DNA of 56,595 nucleotides. Source: Clostridia bacterium (GTDB lineage Bacteria; Bacillota; Clostridia; Oscillospirales; Acutalibacteraceae). The number at the start of each line of letters is the position of its first letter. Positions within the stretch are counted from its first letter, which is position 1. A program made the translations under genes and the position numbers. Below are positions 8,601-16,180 of the stretch, piece by piece. The stretch covers positions 1 to 56,595 of the forward strand of contig JAFVEY010000075.1 in assembly GCA_017475765.1 (NCBI GenBank), given 5' to 3'. The notes under the pieces are model-generated. The model was not told where the DNA came from. It searched no databases and saw only the letters and a program-made list of their open reading frames with translations.

Positions 8601-9791
8601 TTACAGTCCGATCTGATTTAGTGCGTTTTCAAGATCGTCAATCAGATCCTGTGTATCCTCCAAGCCGACGCTGAGACGGAAAAAGCCGTTGTGGAATTCC
8701 TCAGGATAGAGATATTGTCTTTCATCGTTTTCGCCGATAAATACGATAAGTGTTCCGTCATGTCCGAGTGAAACTGCCGAAGTTATAATATTCAGCTTGC
8801 TGACGAACTGATTATGTGTTTCGTGGTCGGCTTTCAGTCCGAAGGAAAGGACTCCGCCGAAGCCGTTTGACATTTGTTTTTTTGCTATCTCATGTCCCTT
8901 GCTGCTTTCAAGTCCCGGATATGCCACAAAACTTACGCCGGGCTGCTGTTCAAGCCATTGTGCGATTTTAAGAGCATTTTCATTGTGCTGCTTCATACGA
9001 AGGGGAAGTGTGACGCTGCCACGCATGATGAGCCATGCGTTGAACGGGCTGATTGTTGCGCCGAGATTTACCTGTGACTGGGCACGGATGATATCAAGAT
9101 ATTCGGTTTTGCCAATAATAGCGCCGCCCATAGCGTCACCATGTCCGTTAATGTATTTGGTCAGGCTTTCAACGGTAAAATCTGCACCAAGCTCAATCGG
9201 GCGCTGATTATAAGGTGAAGCAAAGGTGTTGTCAACGGAAAGCAGGATATTGTTTTCGTGTGCCAGTTCTGCCAGTGCTGAAATATCCGTAATTCCTAAG
9301 GTGGGATTGCCGGGAGTTTCGATATGTATCAGCTTTGTATTGGGTCTGATGGCTGCACGGACAGCCTCTATATCCGAGGTATCGACGATTGTGGTCTCGA
9401 CCTTGAATTTGTGATTGAACAGTTCGTTCAAAAGTCTGTAAACGGCTATGTAGGTAACGCTTGAAAAGATGACATGATCTCCGCTTTCCAAAAGAGCAAA
9501 GAACAGTCCCGACAAAGCAGCAACACCGCTTGCAAGTACGACACAATCCTCACCGCCCTCCAGAGAAGCAATCTTTTCCTGAAGATATTTCTGATTTGCT
9601 CCGCCGTTTCTGGTGTAGATATTTCCTGAAGCGCTTGACCAGTTCACATCAGTCGGATCATACGGCAGCACATAGCTGTTAGCCATTGTGATCGGATGCT
9701 GTATGGCACCTGTTTCGCTGTCAATAGCATTTCCTTCATGAACGGCTCTTGTCTGAAAGCTGAGTTTTTTTTCAGATTCTTTTTTTGACAT
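8601..9791 (-). CDS. Cys/Met-metabolism PLP enzyme (cystathionine gamma-synthase / methionine gamma-lyase family)
   Basis: This is a fold-type I PLP enzyme of trans-sulfuration. The PLP lysine is K212 in SLTKYINGHGD. The neighbouring-subunit phosphate-binding motif YTRNGGANQ is near residue 59 and SVDNTFASP near 185. At 396 aa the length is typical. Family members make cystathionine, cleave it, cleave methionine, or sulfhydrylate O-acylhomoserine, and the sequence alone does not decide between them. It is the first gene of a four-gene minus-strand operon that ends in a cysteine desulfurase and a tRNA-thiolase-like protein, so making or breaking down cysteine is a likely role. A good ribosome-binding site (GGAGGG) precedes the ATG. 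Confidence 0.88.
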   Translation of the reverse strand: MSKKESEKKLSFQTRAVHEGNAIDSETGAIQHPITMANSYVLPYDPTDVNWSSASGNIYTRNGGANQKYLQEKIASLEGGEDCVVLASGVAALSGLFFALLESGDHVIFSSVTYIAVYRLLNELFNHKFKVETTIVDTSDIEAVRAAIRPNTKLIHIETPGNPTLGITDISALAELAHENNILLSVDNTFASPYNQRPIELGADFTVESLTKYINGHGDAMGGAIIGKTEYLDIIRAQSQVNLGATISPFNAWLIMRGSVTLPLRMKQHNENALKIAQWLEQQPGVSFVAYPGLESSKGHEIAKKQMSNGFGGVLSFGLKADHETHNQFVSKLNIITSAVSLGHDGTLIVFIGENDERQYLYPEEFHNGFFRLSVGLEDTQDLIDDLENALNQIGL

Positions 9792-9835
9792 AATTATCCC
9801 TCCGAATATTTAAAAACCTATTTTTTACAATGATA

Positions 9836-9864
9836 ATTATAAATGTCAAACCTGTTATTGTCAA
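9836..9864 (-). promoter_or_regulatory. Perfect consensus SigA promoter of the sulfur operon
   Basis: On the minus strand TTGACA (9864-9859), a 17-bp spacer and TATAAT (9841-9836) match the SigA consensus at all 12 positions. The start codon follows about 45 bp downstream. The spacer contains another TTTGACA, possibly a second -35. No riboswitch-like leader fits in the short 5' region. Confidence 0.9.
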
Positions 9865-9917
9865 GGAAATAAATAACGGCGCTTAATTTTTCTACCGGAT
9901 TTATCTGCTTTATCTTA

Positions 9918-9946
9918 TTGAATTGCGGAGTTTTATAGATTATAAT
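9918..9946 (+). promoter_or_regulatory. SigA-type promoter of the DUF3877-like gene
   Basis: TTGAAT (9918-9923) and TATAAT (9941-9946) are separated by 17 bp, 31 bp before the start codon. It is divergent from the sulfur-operon promoter, with about 55 bp between the two -35 boxes. Confidence 0.85.
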
Positions 9947-9977
9947 ATATACAGATTTTATCAAAAGGGAGAAAAGA

Positions 9978-10532
9978 ATGATGTCTATTAATTTTGAACC
10001 GTTGCACAAGAATGTATTGTATGTCATTAAGGAATCTCAGATGAAATTAGGATATACCAAAAATGCTGTTAGATTGAATTATCCTCTTGATTCGCTGAAC
10101 GGATTTCTTTGTGCGCAATACGGAAAAGAAGAAATGAAAAAAATACTTCAGGAGTTTTCAGAATCTGTCAAGGATGAACTCGGAAAAATTGAAGTGTCGG
10201 AATATGAGGGAATGTTTACGCTGATCATTCCTGAAAAAGGTGCTGAATTTGTTAATCGGAATGTTGAAGAAAGCGCTTTTCTTGCCGAGCTTATCGGGCT
10301 TGTCAAAGACAGCTCAAAATCAGCTTCGATTGATGATATTCTTGCCGTGTTCCGTCAATATTCCGATCATGTACGCTGTATTCAGGCAGATAATGATGAA
10401 TTTGATTATGTTGTTTGGTTTGAAGACGGCGAACCTGATGATTTCAGATACTGTATTGATGTCGGTTTCGGTCATGCCACTTATCACCGTCTTGCACCGC
10501 AGGATTATAAGGCTTACGGCTTCGGGAGCTGA
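9978..10532 (+). CDS. Small cytoplasmic protein, DUF3877-like
   Basis: A 184-residue soluble protein with no signal peptide or membrane segment. The N-terminus (LHKNVLYVIKESQMKLGY, then AVRLNYPLDSLN) and the acidic C-terminus (WFEDGEPDDFRYCIDVGFGHATYHRLAP) look like the DUF3877 family of gut Firmicutes, which has no known function. A second ATG follows at 9981; GGGAG at 9967-9971 is compatible with either. The gene stands alone with its own promoter and a shared terminator. Confidence 0.65.
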   Translation: MMSINFEPLHKNVLYVIKESQMKLGYTKNAVRLNYPLDSLNGFLCAQYGKEEMKKILQEFSESVKDELGKIEVSEYEGMFTLIIPEKGAEFVNRNVEESAFLAELIGLVKDSSKSASIDDILAVFRQYSDHVRCIQADNDEFDYVVWFEDGEPDDFRYCIDVGFGHATYHRLAPQDYKAYGFGS

Positions 10533-10552
10533 CAAAGAAAAATATCATAACA

Positions 10553-10590
10553 AAAAACTGCCGGACGTAGTCTATCCGACAGTTTTTTGT
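10553..10590. terminator. Bidirectional terminator between the DUF3877-like gene and the cyclophilin
   Basis: The stem AAAAAACTGCCGGA / TCCGACAGTTTTTT has one G-U pair and is bounded by A- and T-runs on opposite sides. It serves both convergent genes. Confidence 0.9.
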
Positions 10591-10607
10591 TATCTTCCGA
10601 ACGATGT

Positions 10608-11414
10608 TCATTCTTCGATATCCTCGGTGCGTATTTTGATGGATGTGATAACAGGTTGTTTTGAGCTTTCGATGGAGCCGTTATCATCAACAGGCTCTGC
10701 TTCGCTGCAAATCTTATCCACGATTTCCATACCGCTTGTTACATGACCGAATGCGGCATACTGACCGTCAAGGAATGTGGAATCTTTCTGCACGATAAAG
10801 AATTGTGAGCTTGCGCTGTCCATTGACAGCGAATTCCGTGCCATTGAGATCGTGCCTCGTGTGTGTGAAATATTATTTTCATAACCGTTTGCGCTGAACT
10901 CTCCGACAATGGTGTTTTCGGAGCCTCCCGTACCGTTTCCTTTGGGATCGCCGCCCTGCATCATAAAGCCTTCCATGATTCTGTGAAAAGTCAGTCCGTC
11001 ATAAAATCCCGAATTGGCGAGACCGACAAAATTAGCGGTTGTTACAGGCGCCGTTTTATAGTCGAGAGCAACAGTTATCGTTCCTTCGTTTTGTATCTCT
11101 ATATCGGCATAATACTGCTTGCTCTCATCCAAAGAAGCAGGGGAATAGCTACTGCTTTCGGTATCGGAAGAACCGGAAGATTCAGAAACAGCGGAGCTTT
11201 CGGGTGCGGAGGAAATCGTATCATTTGTCTGCTCTTCATTATTGTTGTTAGTCAGAAATACGATCAGCAGTATTAATGCAGCCAGAATGACAGCAGCAGC
11301 GGCAATGATGCCTGCAATCATACCCTTGGACGGCTTGTTTTTTACAGGTTCGGAAACTGTCTTTTTAACAGCTGTCTTATGCTTCTTTTTTGATGCTCTT
11401 TTTTTCTTTGACAT
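10608..11414 (-). CDS. Membrane-anchored cyclophilin-type peptidyl-prolyl isomerase
   Basis: The protein begins with a very basic tail (SKKKRASKKKHKTAVKK), followed by one membrane helix at about residues 32-54 and a Ser-rich linker, so the catalytic part should lie outside the membrane. The cyclophilin domain (about 100-268) shows the active-site blocks FHRIMEGFMMQGGDP, GTISMARN, SQFFI and FGHVTSGM. It should catalyse cis-trans isomerisation of prolyl bonds in secreted or surface proteins. At 268 aa the domain is normal in size with an added anchor. It is a single-gene unit with its own promoter. Confidence 0.93.
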   Translation of the reverse strand: MSKKKRASKKKHKTAVKKTVSEPVKNKPSKGMIAGIIAAAAVILAALILLIVFLTNNNNEEQTNDTISSAPESSAVSESSGSSDTESSSYSPASLDESKQYYADIEIQNEGTITVALDYKTAPVTTANFVGLANSGFYDGLTFHRIMEGFMMQGGDPKGNGTGGSENTIVGEFSANGYENNISHTRGTISMARNSLSMDSASSQFFIVQKDSTFLDGQYAAFGHVTSGMEIVDKICSEAEPVDDNGSIESSKQPVITSIKIRTEDIEE

Positions 11415-11451
11415 TTTTTTCTCTCCCTTTTACTGTTGAAATTAATTTTAT

Positions 11452-11479
11452 ATTATAATAATAACACAATATAAATCAA
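11452..11479 (-). promoter_or_regulatory. Probable promoter of the cyclophilin gene
   Basis: On the minus strand TTGATT (11479-11474), a 16-bp spacer and TATAAT (11457-11452) lie about 40 bp before the start codon, which is preceded by GGGAGAG. The remainder of the AT-rich gap 11415-11745 holds only the divergent promoter of the next operon. Confidence 0.65.
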
Positions 11480-11601
11480 TTTTCAATTTTTAAAATGATT
11501 AATATGTTAATATAAAGATATTATTCATAGAATATGTATTTCGTGTATGACTGTATTTTCGTTCATTTTGGGAATTTAGTTTTATTTTATTCATTTTATG
11601 A

Positions 11602-11630
11602 TTGACAACTTTATTTATATTGTATATAAT
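11602..11630 (+). promoter_or_regulatory. Perfect consensus SigA promoter of the GTPase-chaperone cluster
   Basis: TTGACA (11602-11607), a 17-bp spacer and TATAAT (11625-11630) match the consensus at all positions. The first gene begins 115 bp downstream. No operator-like palindrome was noticed at the promoter, suggesting strong basal expression (inference). Confidence 0.9.
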
Positions 11631-11745
11631 TGTAGTAATCGGATAATCTATTTTTTGTTATAATGTTCAATCTGGGTGCTTATGAAAACTCCAGCTGACA
11701 AAATAACAGGAAAAGAAATAAAATTAATCAGGAAGGAGATTCATT

Positions 11746-11967
11746 ATGGATGATGAAGCGATAGGCTGGATTATCGGTATAGTTTTAGTTCTGGCATTAC
11801 TGGCGGCTATTCTCTATGTGATTTTTTTGGTGGCAGCAGTTGTGGGGGCAATTGCCGGAGCTGCCGGTACTGCTTGGGGCGGAGGAACAGCATTAAAAAA
11901 TTATTTCTGCGCTTTCAAGGAAAATGTTATCGACAGCAACAGAAAGTCTGCTCATATGACCGTATAA
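11746..11967 (+). CDS. 73-residue membrane peptide, first gene of the GTPase-chaperone cluster
   Basis: The protein has an acidic tip (MDDEA), a long hydrophobic stretch at about residues 8-46 that ends in a Gly/Ala-rich run (VGAIAGAAGTAWGGG), and a short basic tail with the segment ALKNYFCAF. This fits one or two membrane helices with small-residue packing. It begins after AGGAAGGAG and ends 21 bp before the first GTPase gene. A second 73-residue membrane peptide lies next to the paralogous GTPase at the far end of the cluster. I recognise no family. A partner or anchor for the GTPase is inferred from position only. Confidence 0.75.
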   Translation: MDDEAIGWIIGIVLVLALLAAILYVIFLVAAVVGAIAGAAGTAWGGGTALKNYFCAFKENVIDSNRKSAHMTV

Positions 11968-11988
11968 AATAATACAGGAGAAAGTTTT

Positions 11989-13467
11989 ATGGCTAAAACA
12001 AAACAGCCGGCAGTAAAAAGTTATTTCTTCTCTAAAGGGTATGTGGATTTGAAAAATACGATTGTCAGCGCATGGAAAAGCAATGCACGCTCCATCAGCC
12101 GATACAAAGACAATCTCAGCGGCCTTTCAGGAGAAACATGGCTGAAAAAGCTGTTTTTTGGAACGATCAATATTCTGGCAATGCTGAGTGTTATCATTTG
12201 CGGATCGGTGATCACAACGGTCATCAGCGCCATACATATTGCCATTCTGCTGCTTTTTATGCTGTTGGTTTATATCGGCTTTACTGTGATCTGGTGCATA
12301 GACAGGATTTATCTGCATAAAAATAAGATATTTACCGCCTGCCATGTTTGTAAGGAAAAAAGCCTGATACCGACTTATCTTTGTTCGGGATGCGGCGTTC
12401 AGCACACCCGCCTGACTCCGGGTGTGTACGGAATACTGCACCGTACCTGTGAATGCGGAACAAAGCTGCCGACAACATTTTTTAACGGAAGAAAAAACCT
12501 CAGCGCCATATGTCCTTATTGCGGACATCCTCTGATGGACAGGGAAAGCCGTCCGATTTGTATACCGATCATAGGCGGCCGTTCTGTGGGAAAGACAGCT
12601 TTTATTACTGCATTCTCCAAGGAATTTATTGAAAAGGTTGCTCCGTCCAAGAGCTTTCATATTGAATTTTATAATTCCGAAAAGGAACAGATATTCAAAG
12701 AAATTGAAAGCGATTACATAAGCGGCGGCACAAGAATGACAAAACACGCAAGTGATACAAACAGCACAAGCTCTGTATCCTTCAGCTTTTTTGTCCAGCA
12801 TCCGTCCCTGAAACCTGAAAGGCTTGTTCATGTATATGATATTGCAGGCGAAGTTTTCACCAATAATGATGAGAATGAAGTGCAGAAGCAATATGAATAT
12901 TGTCAGGGAATGATTCTGATGTTTGATCCTTTTTCTGTTCCTGAAATTGCTGACAAATATGAATCTGCAATGAATGCAAAGGATATTGCGGGAATAGGAA
13001 GAGCCGACATTACCTATATCATGGATTCGTTCATGGATAAGCTCAGGCAGGTAACGGGACTGAGTGAAAGAGAAATGTCCAGAACACCGATAGCGGTGGT
13101 GTTAGGAAAAACGGATACGGCTGATCTGGAAAACTGTATCGGTGATACTGCTGTCAGGGAACTGATGAGAAATCAGTCCGTTGTGTATCAGGATTATTAC
13201 GATACAATGGATCATATCTGCCGGCAATTTCTTAAGGATAACGGATTGGAAAATTTTGTTAATCAGATCAACAACAAGTTTTCCGACAACCGATTCTTTT
13301 CATGCAGCGCAATAGGTCATACAAAGGACAGCGGTCCCTATGACCCGAAAGGCGTTCTTGCCCCGATGGAATGGCTGTTCCAAAAGGCGGATAAAGACAT
13401 GGCAAAAATATGGAACGATGATAGCTTTTCAAAGGTACCCCTATCATTGATTCCGGCAAAAAAATAG
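11989..13467 (+). CDS. Membrane-anchored zinc-ribbon P-loop GTPase (TRAFAC/DO-GTPase-like), copy 1
   Basis: Two adjacent membrane helices (about residues 58-80 and 82-104) are followed by four cysteine pairs (C118/C121, C132/C135, C154/C156, C175/C178), which make zinc-ribbon-like knuckles, and then a P-loop NTPase domain. Its Walker A motif is GGRSVGKT at 196-203. A G3-like DIAGE lies at 284-288 and a G4-like GKTD at 373-376, so GTP is the likely nucleotide although the usual Asn of NKxD is replaced by Gly. The arrangement recalls the DO-GTPase2/TRAFAC GTPases of predicted conflict systems. It closely resembles the protein at 25576-27213 (identical stretches include GGRSVGKTAFITAFSK). The topology puts the GTPase in the cytoplasm, close to the membrane. 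Confidence 0.8.
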   Translation: MAKTKQPAVKSYFFSKGYVDLKNTIVSAWKSNARSISRYKDNLSGLSGETWLKKLFFGTINILAMLSVIICGSVITTVISAIHIAILLLFMLLVYIGFTVIWCIDRIYLHKNKIFTACHVCKEKSLIPTYLCSGCGVQHTRLTPGVYGILHRTCECGTKLPTTFFNGRKNLSAICPYCGHPLMDRESRPICIPIIGGRSVGKTAFITAFSKEFIEKVAPSKSFHIEFYNSEKEQIFKEIESDYISGGTRMTKHASDTNSTSSVSFSFFVQHPSLKPERLVHVYDIAGEVFTNNDENEVQKQYEYCQGMILMFDPFSVPEIADKYESAMNAKDIAGIGRADITYIMDSFMDKLRQVTGLSEREMSRTPIAVVLGKTDTADLENCIGDTAVRELMRNQSVVYQDYYDTMDHICRQFLKDNGLENFVNQINNKFSDNRFFSCSAIGHTKDSGPYDPKGVLAPMEWLFQKADKDMAKIWNDDSFSKVPLSLIPAKK

Positions 13468-13482
13468 AAGGGATGGATCCTG

Positions 13483-14262
13483 ATGGAAGACATTGAAACC
13501 GCAGCAGTTGATGTTGCAGCAGTCAATCAATCTTATTCTGATGAGTTGAATGAGAAAAAACCGATTGTCAGTACTCCGGAAGCGGAGCAGACAGAGGAAT
13601 CCGAACTGACAGCAGAGACTGGGGAAGAAAATGAAAGCGTCCGGGCGGCCGATGAGGAAACGCAAGGGCAGTCTGAAAATGAATCCGCTGAAGACGAAGG
13701 CAGTAAAGCAGCAGAGACGGAAGAAGAAGCCGAAGAACCGGCGGATATTGAAAAGGTGTATGCAGAGCTGAAGACTTTGAGGGAATATACCTCTAAGCTG
13801 GTAGAGGCGCTGAATGGAATCCTTTCCGAATCAAGGAGCAAGGACGCAGCTATTTCTGACCTGACTGCAAAGCTGAACGGCTATAAAGCGGCAATGGAGG
13901 ATCAGCTTACGAATGTATTTTTCAGAGATGTGATCAGTATTATTGATAATATCAAGCAGATGTCTGAAATATATAAAAGCAGGGCTGATAATCCCGGATT
14001 TGTCCCGTGTGATACATTTGAAAGCTATGCAATGGATCTTGAAAGTATTCTTCTGAATTATCATTTTGAAATCATCAACAGCAATATCGGCGATAAGTTC
14101 AATCCGAAGGTTCAGAGAGCAATCAAAAAGGTTCCGACAAGCGATAAAGCGCTTCATTCAACAGTTGAAACCATATATTCAAGCGGATATGTTCTCAGCG
14201 GCAGGGTGATATCGCCGGAAAAAGTGGCAGTTTATTTTTATACAGAACCGCAGGGTGAATAA
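13483..14262 (+). CDS. GrpE-like nucleotide exchange factor with an acidic N-terminus
   Basis: Residues 1-85 are disordered and acidic (Glu-rich). Residues about 86-140 form a coiled coil, as in GrpE dimers. The C-terminal part contains GDKFNPKVQRAIKKVPT and SSGYVLSGRVISPEKVAV, which line up with the conserved GrpE beta domain (GxxFDPxxHEAV, then GYxxxxRVLRPAxVxV). At 259 aa it is longer than housekeeping GrpE because of the acidic tail. It lies between GTPase copy 1 (15 bp upstream) and an Hsp70 gene (25 bp downstream), so it probably serves the cluster's own Hsp70 proteins. It is too divergent to be called the housekeeping grpE. Confidence 0.75.
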   Translation: MEDIETAAVDVAAVNQSYSDELNEKKPIVSTPEAEQTEESELTAETGEENESVRAADEETQGQSENESAEDEGSKAAETEEEAEEPADIEKVYAELKTLREYTSKLVEALNGILSESRSKDAAISDLTAKLNGYKAAMEDQLTNVFFRDVISIIDNIKQMSEIYKSRADNPGFVPCDTFESYAMDLESILLNYHFEIINSNIGDKFNPKVQRAIKKVPTSDKALHSTVETIYSSGYVLSGRVISPEKVAVYFYTEPQGE

Positions 14263-14287
14263 TTAATTATCTGGAGGTAAAACAACA

Positions 14288-15916
14288 ATGAGCGACAAGG
14301 TTTTTGGTATTGATCTCGGCACTACATATTCATGTATTGCAACAGTAAAGGAAAGCGGCACAGAGGCAGATGTTATTGCCAATAAGGAGAGTAAGTTCAC
14401 AACACCGTCCGTGGTCAATTTTGCAGATCCGACAATGGTGATCGTTGGTGATGTTGCCAAAGAAAATGCGGTAATTGATCCGCAGAATACAGTTTCACTT
14501 GTAAAAACATTGATGGGAAGAACAGACTGTGCCATTACATATAATGGTGAAAGAAAAAGCCCGGAAGAGGTTTCGAGTTATATTCTCCGTAAGGTAACAG
14601 GAGATGCCAGCAGTCTGATCAATGATGATGTCAAGAATGTTGTCATTACCTGCCCGGCTTATTTCGGAACTCTCGAAACAGAGGCAACAAAAAACGCAGG
14701 CGTAATTGCAGGTCTGAATGTGCTGGAAATCATCAACGAGCCTACTGCTGCTGCTATATTCTATGGCTGCACCAATTCCGAAAAGAGCCAGACGGTGCTG
14801 GTGTATGACCTCGGAGGCGGAACATTCGATGTTACTGTTATGAGAATTGAGCCGGGTGTCATTACAATGATCTGTTCTGACGGTAATCATGATCTGGGCG
14901 GTAAAAACTGGGATAATGCCCTTATGAACTATATTGCTCAGGAATTCTGTGCTTCATCAGGTTTTGACGGCGAATTTGATGAATTTGCAGAGCAGGATCT
15001 CAGAATAAAGGCGGAAAGAGCAAAGATTTCTCTCACAGAGGCAAGTCAGACGAGAGTTCCTTTCCAGGCAGGAGATAAAAGAGGACAGGTAATTGTCACC
15101 CGTGAAGTGTTTGATGAGATCACGGAAAACCTTCTTAATGAATCTCTTGAAAAGACGGATAATGCGATCGCTGCTGCCAAAGACAAGGGATTTGATGTAA
15201 TTGACGAAATTCTTTTGGTGGGCGGTTCCACAAAGATGCCGCAGGTAAAGGATGCTATCGTAAAACGATACGGAAAAGAGCCGCTGATCTGTGAGCCTGA
15301 TTTTGCCGTTGCAAAGGGTGCAGCTTTGTATGCTGCCAATCTTATGGGCAAGCTGAAAATAGGGGACGGTGCGGCAGAGGAAAATGCCATTCCTTCTTTT
15401 GATTCTCTTGGAGCAGGCAGTTCCGGCGCCGATGATTTAAACATTAGTATCGGCGGAACAAAGGGTTCCATCCGAATCAATATTATTACGACAAAAAGCT
15501 ATGCGCTTGAGGTTCTTATGGAAGATAAGAAGCCGATGTGCAGAAATATGATACTTAAAAATGAACAGCTTCCCGAATCGGGAGAAATCGTTATTACCAA
15601 AACTTTCGGTACAGCCGAAGCAAATATGGAAACAGCAGAGCTCAAGGTTTATGAAAGCGATTTTCTTGACGAATATTATGACATTGACGAGCAATGTCTG
15701 TTGGGTACGGCTACGCTTCAGCTTCCTGGAAATCTTCCCGAACATTCACCGATCGAGGTTACGTTTGCGCTCAATAAAGAAGGTATTCTGAATATTACCG
15801 GCAAGGATGTTGTGGGAGGTAATGATATTACGGCAACACTTACGGCAAAGGGAATCATGACGCAGGAGCAGGTGGAGGAGATCAAATCTGCATCAAAGCA
15901 GATAGTTGTTCTCTGA
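14288..15916 (+). CDS. Short Hsp70 (DnaK-like) lacking the helical lid
   Basis: The ATPase domain is complete: phosphate 1 GIDLGTTYS at about residue 7, LEIINEPTAAA at about 145, phosphate 2 YDLGGGTFDVTV at about 173, and the adenosine motif LVGGSTKMP at about 305. A beta-rich substrate-binding region follows (about 385-542), ending around FALNKEGILNITGKD and a short helix. At 542 aa it lacks most of the C-terminal helical lid of canonical DnaK (about 610-640 aa). It follows the GrpE-like gene with a strong GGAGG. A specialised chaperone for the cluster's proteins is more likely than housekeeping DnaK (inference). Hairpins follow the gene. Confidence 0.9.
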   Translation: MSDKVFGIDLGTTYSCIATVKESGTEADVIANKESKFTTPSVVNFADPTMVIVGDVAKENAVIDPQNTVSLVKTLMGRTDCAITYNGERKSPEEVSSYILRKVTGDASSLINDDVKNVVITCPAYFGTLETEATKNAGVIAGLNVLEIINEPTAAAIFYGCTNSEKSQTVLVYDLGGGTFDVTVMRIEPGVITMICSDGNHDLGGKNWDNALMNYIAQEFCASSGFDGEFDEFAEQDLRIKAERAKISLTEASQTRVPFQAGDKRGQVIVTREVFDEITENLLNESLEKTDNAIAAAKDKGFDVIDEILLVGGSTKMPQVKDAIVKRYGKEPLICEPDFAVAKGAALYAANLMGKLKIGDGAAEENAIPSFDSLGAGSSGADDLNISIGGTKGSIRINIITTKSYALEVLMEDKKPMCRNMILKNEQLPESGEIVITKTFGTAEANMETAELKVYESDFLDEYYDIDEQCLLGTATLQLPGNLPEHSPIEVTFALNKEGILNITGKDVVGGNDITATLTAKGIMTQEQVEEIKSASKQIVVL

Positions 15917-15938
15917 TACTATTGTTTAACACGGTAAT

Positions 15939-15976
15939 GTATCTTACGGAGCGGAACTCTCTGCTCTGTAAGATAC
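15939..15976 (+). promoter_or_regulatory. Long hairpin between the two Hsp70 genes
   Basis: Arms GTATCTTACGGAGC (15939-15952) and GCTCTGTAAGATAC (15963-15976) pair at 13 of 14 positions with a 10-base loop. No U-run follows, so it is not a standard terminator. It could be an RNA processing or stability element that uncouples the upper and lower halves of the cluster. Confidence 0.55.
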
Positions 15977-16020
15977 AGAAAATGAATGTGTAAAGATAAG
16001 TGATTGTTCTGTTCGGTCAG

Positions 16021-16026
16021 TATAAT
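16021..16026 (+). promoter_or_regulatory. Possible internal -10 box within the cluster
   Basis: A perfect TATAAT lies between the two hairpins, but there is no good -35 box 17 bp upstream (AAGTGA) and no extended -10. It is a weak candidate for an internal promoter. Confidence 0.25.
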
Positions 16027-16046
16027 ATCAATTGTATTGAGTATGG

Positions 16047-16078
16047 CACTGGCAGATATTGTCTGCCAGTGTTTTGCT
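16047..16078 (+). terminator. Terminator-like hairpin inside the cluster
   Basis: Stem CACTGGCAGA / TCTGCCAGTG (16047-16056 and 16062-16071), perfect over 10 bp with a 5-base loop, followed by TTTTGCTT. It lies about 100 bp before the Hsp70-vWA start codon and could cut transcription between the first four genes and the remaining seven. Confidence 0.65.
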
Positions 16079-16180
16079 TATTATCTGTGAATTTGCCGTA
16101 TCAAAATATCGGTTGACTGACTATACGGTAAATTCAGAGGTGATAAAGAACCTGATTTTTATTTGCAGGAGGAGATTTAA

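Noticed and set aside
12127-12891. 254-codon minus-strand frame opposite GTPase copy 1
   Set aside because: It lies fully inside a gene with clear P-loop and zinc motifs, its product has no recognisable domain, and its composition is that of an antisense shadow.
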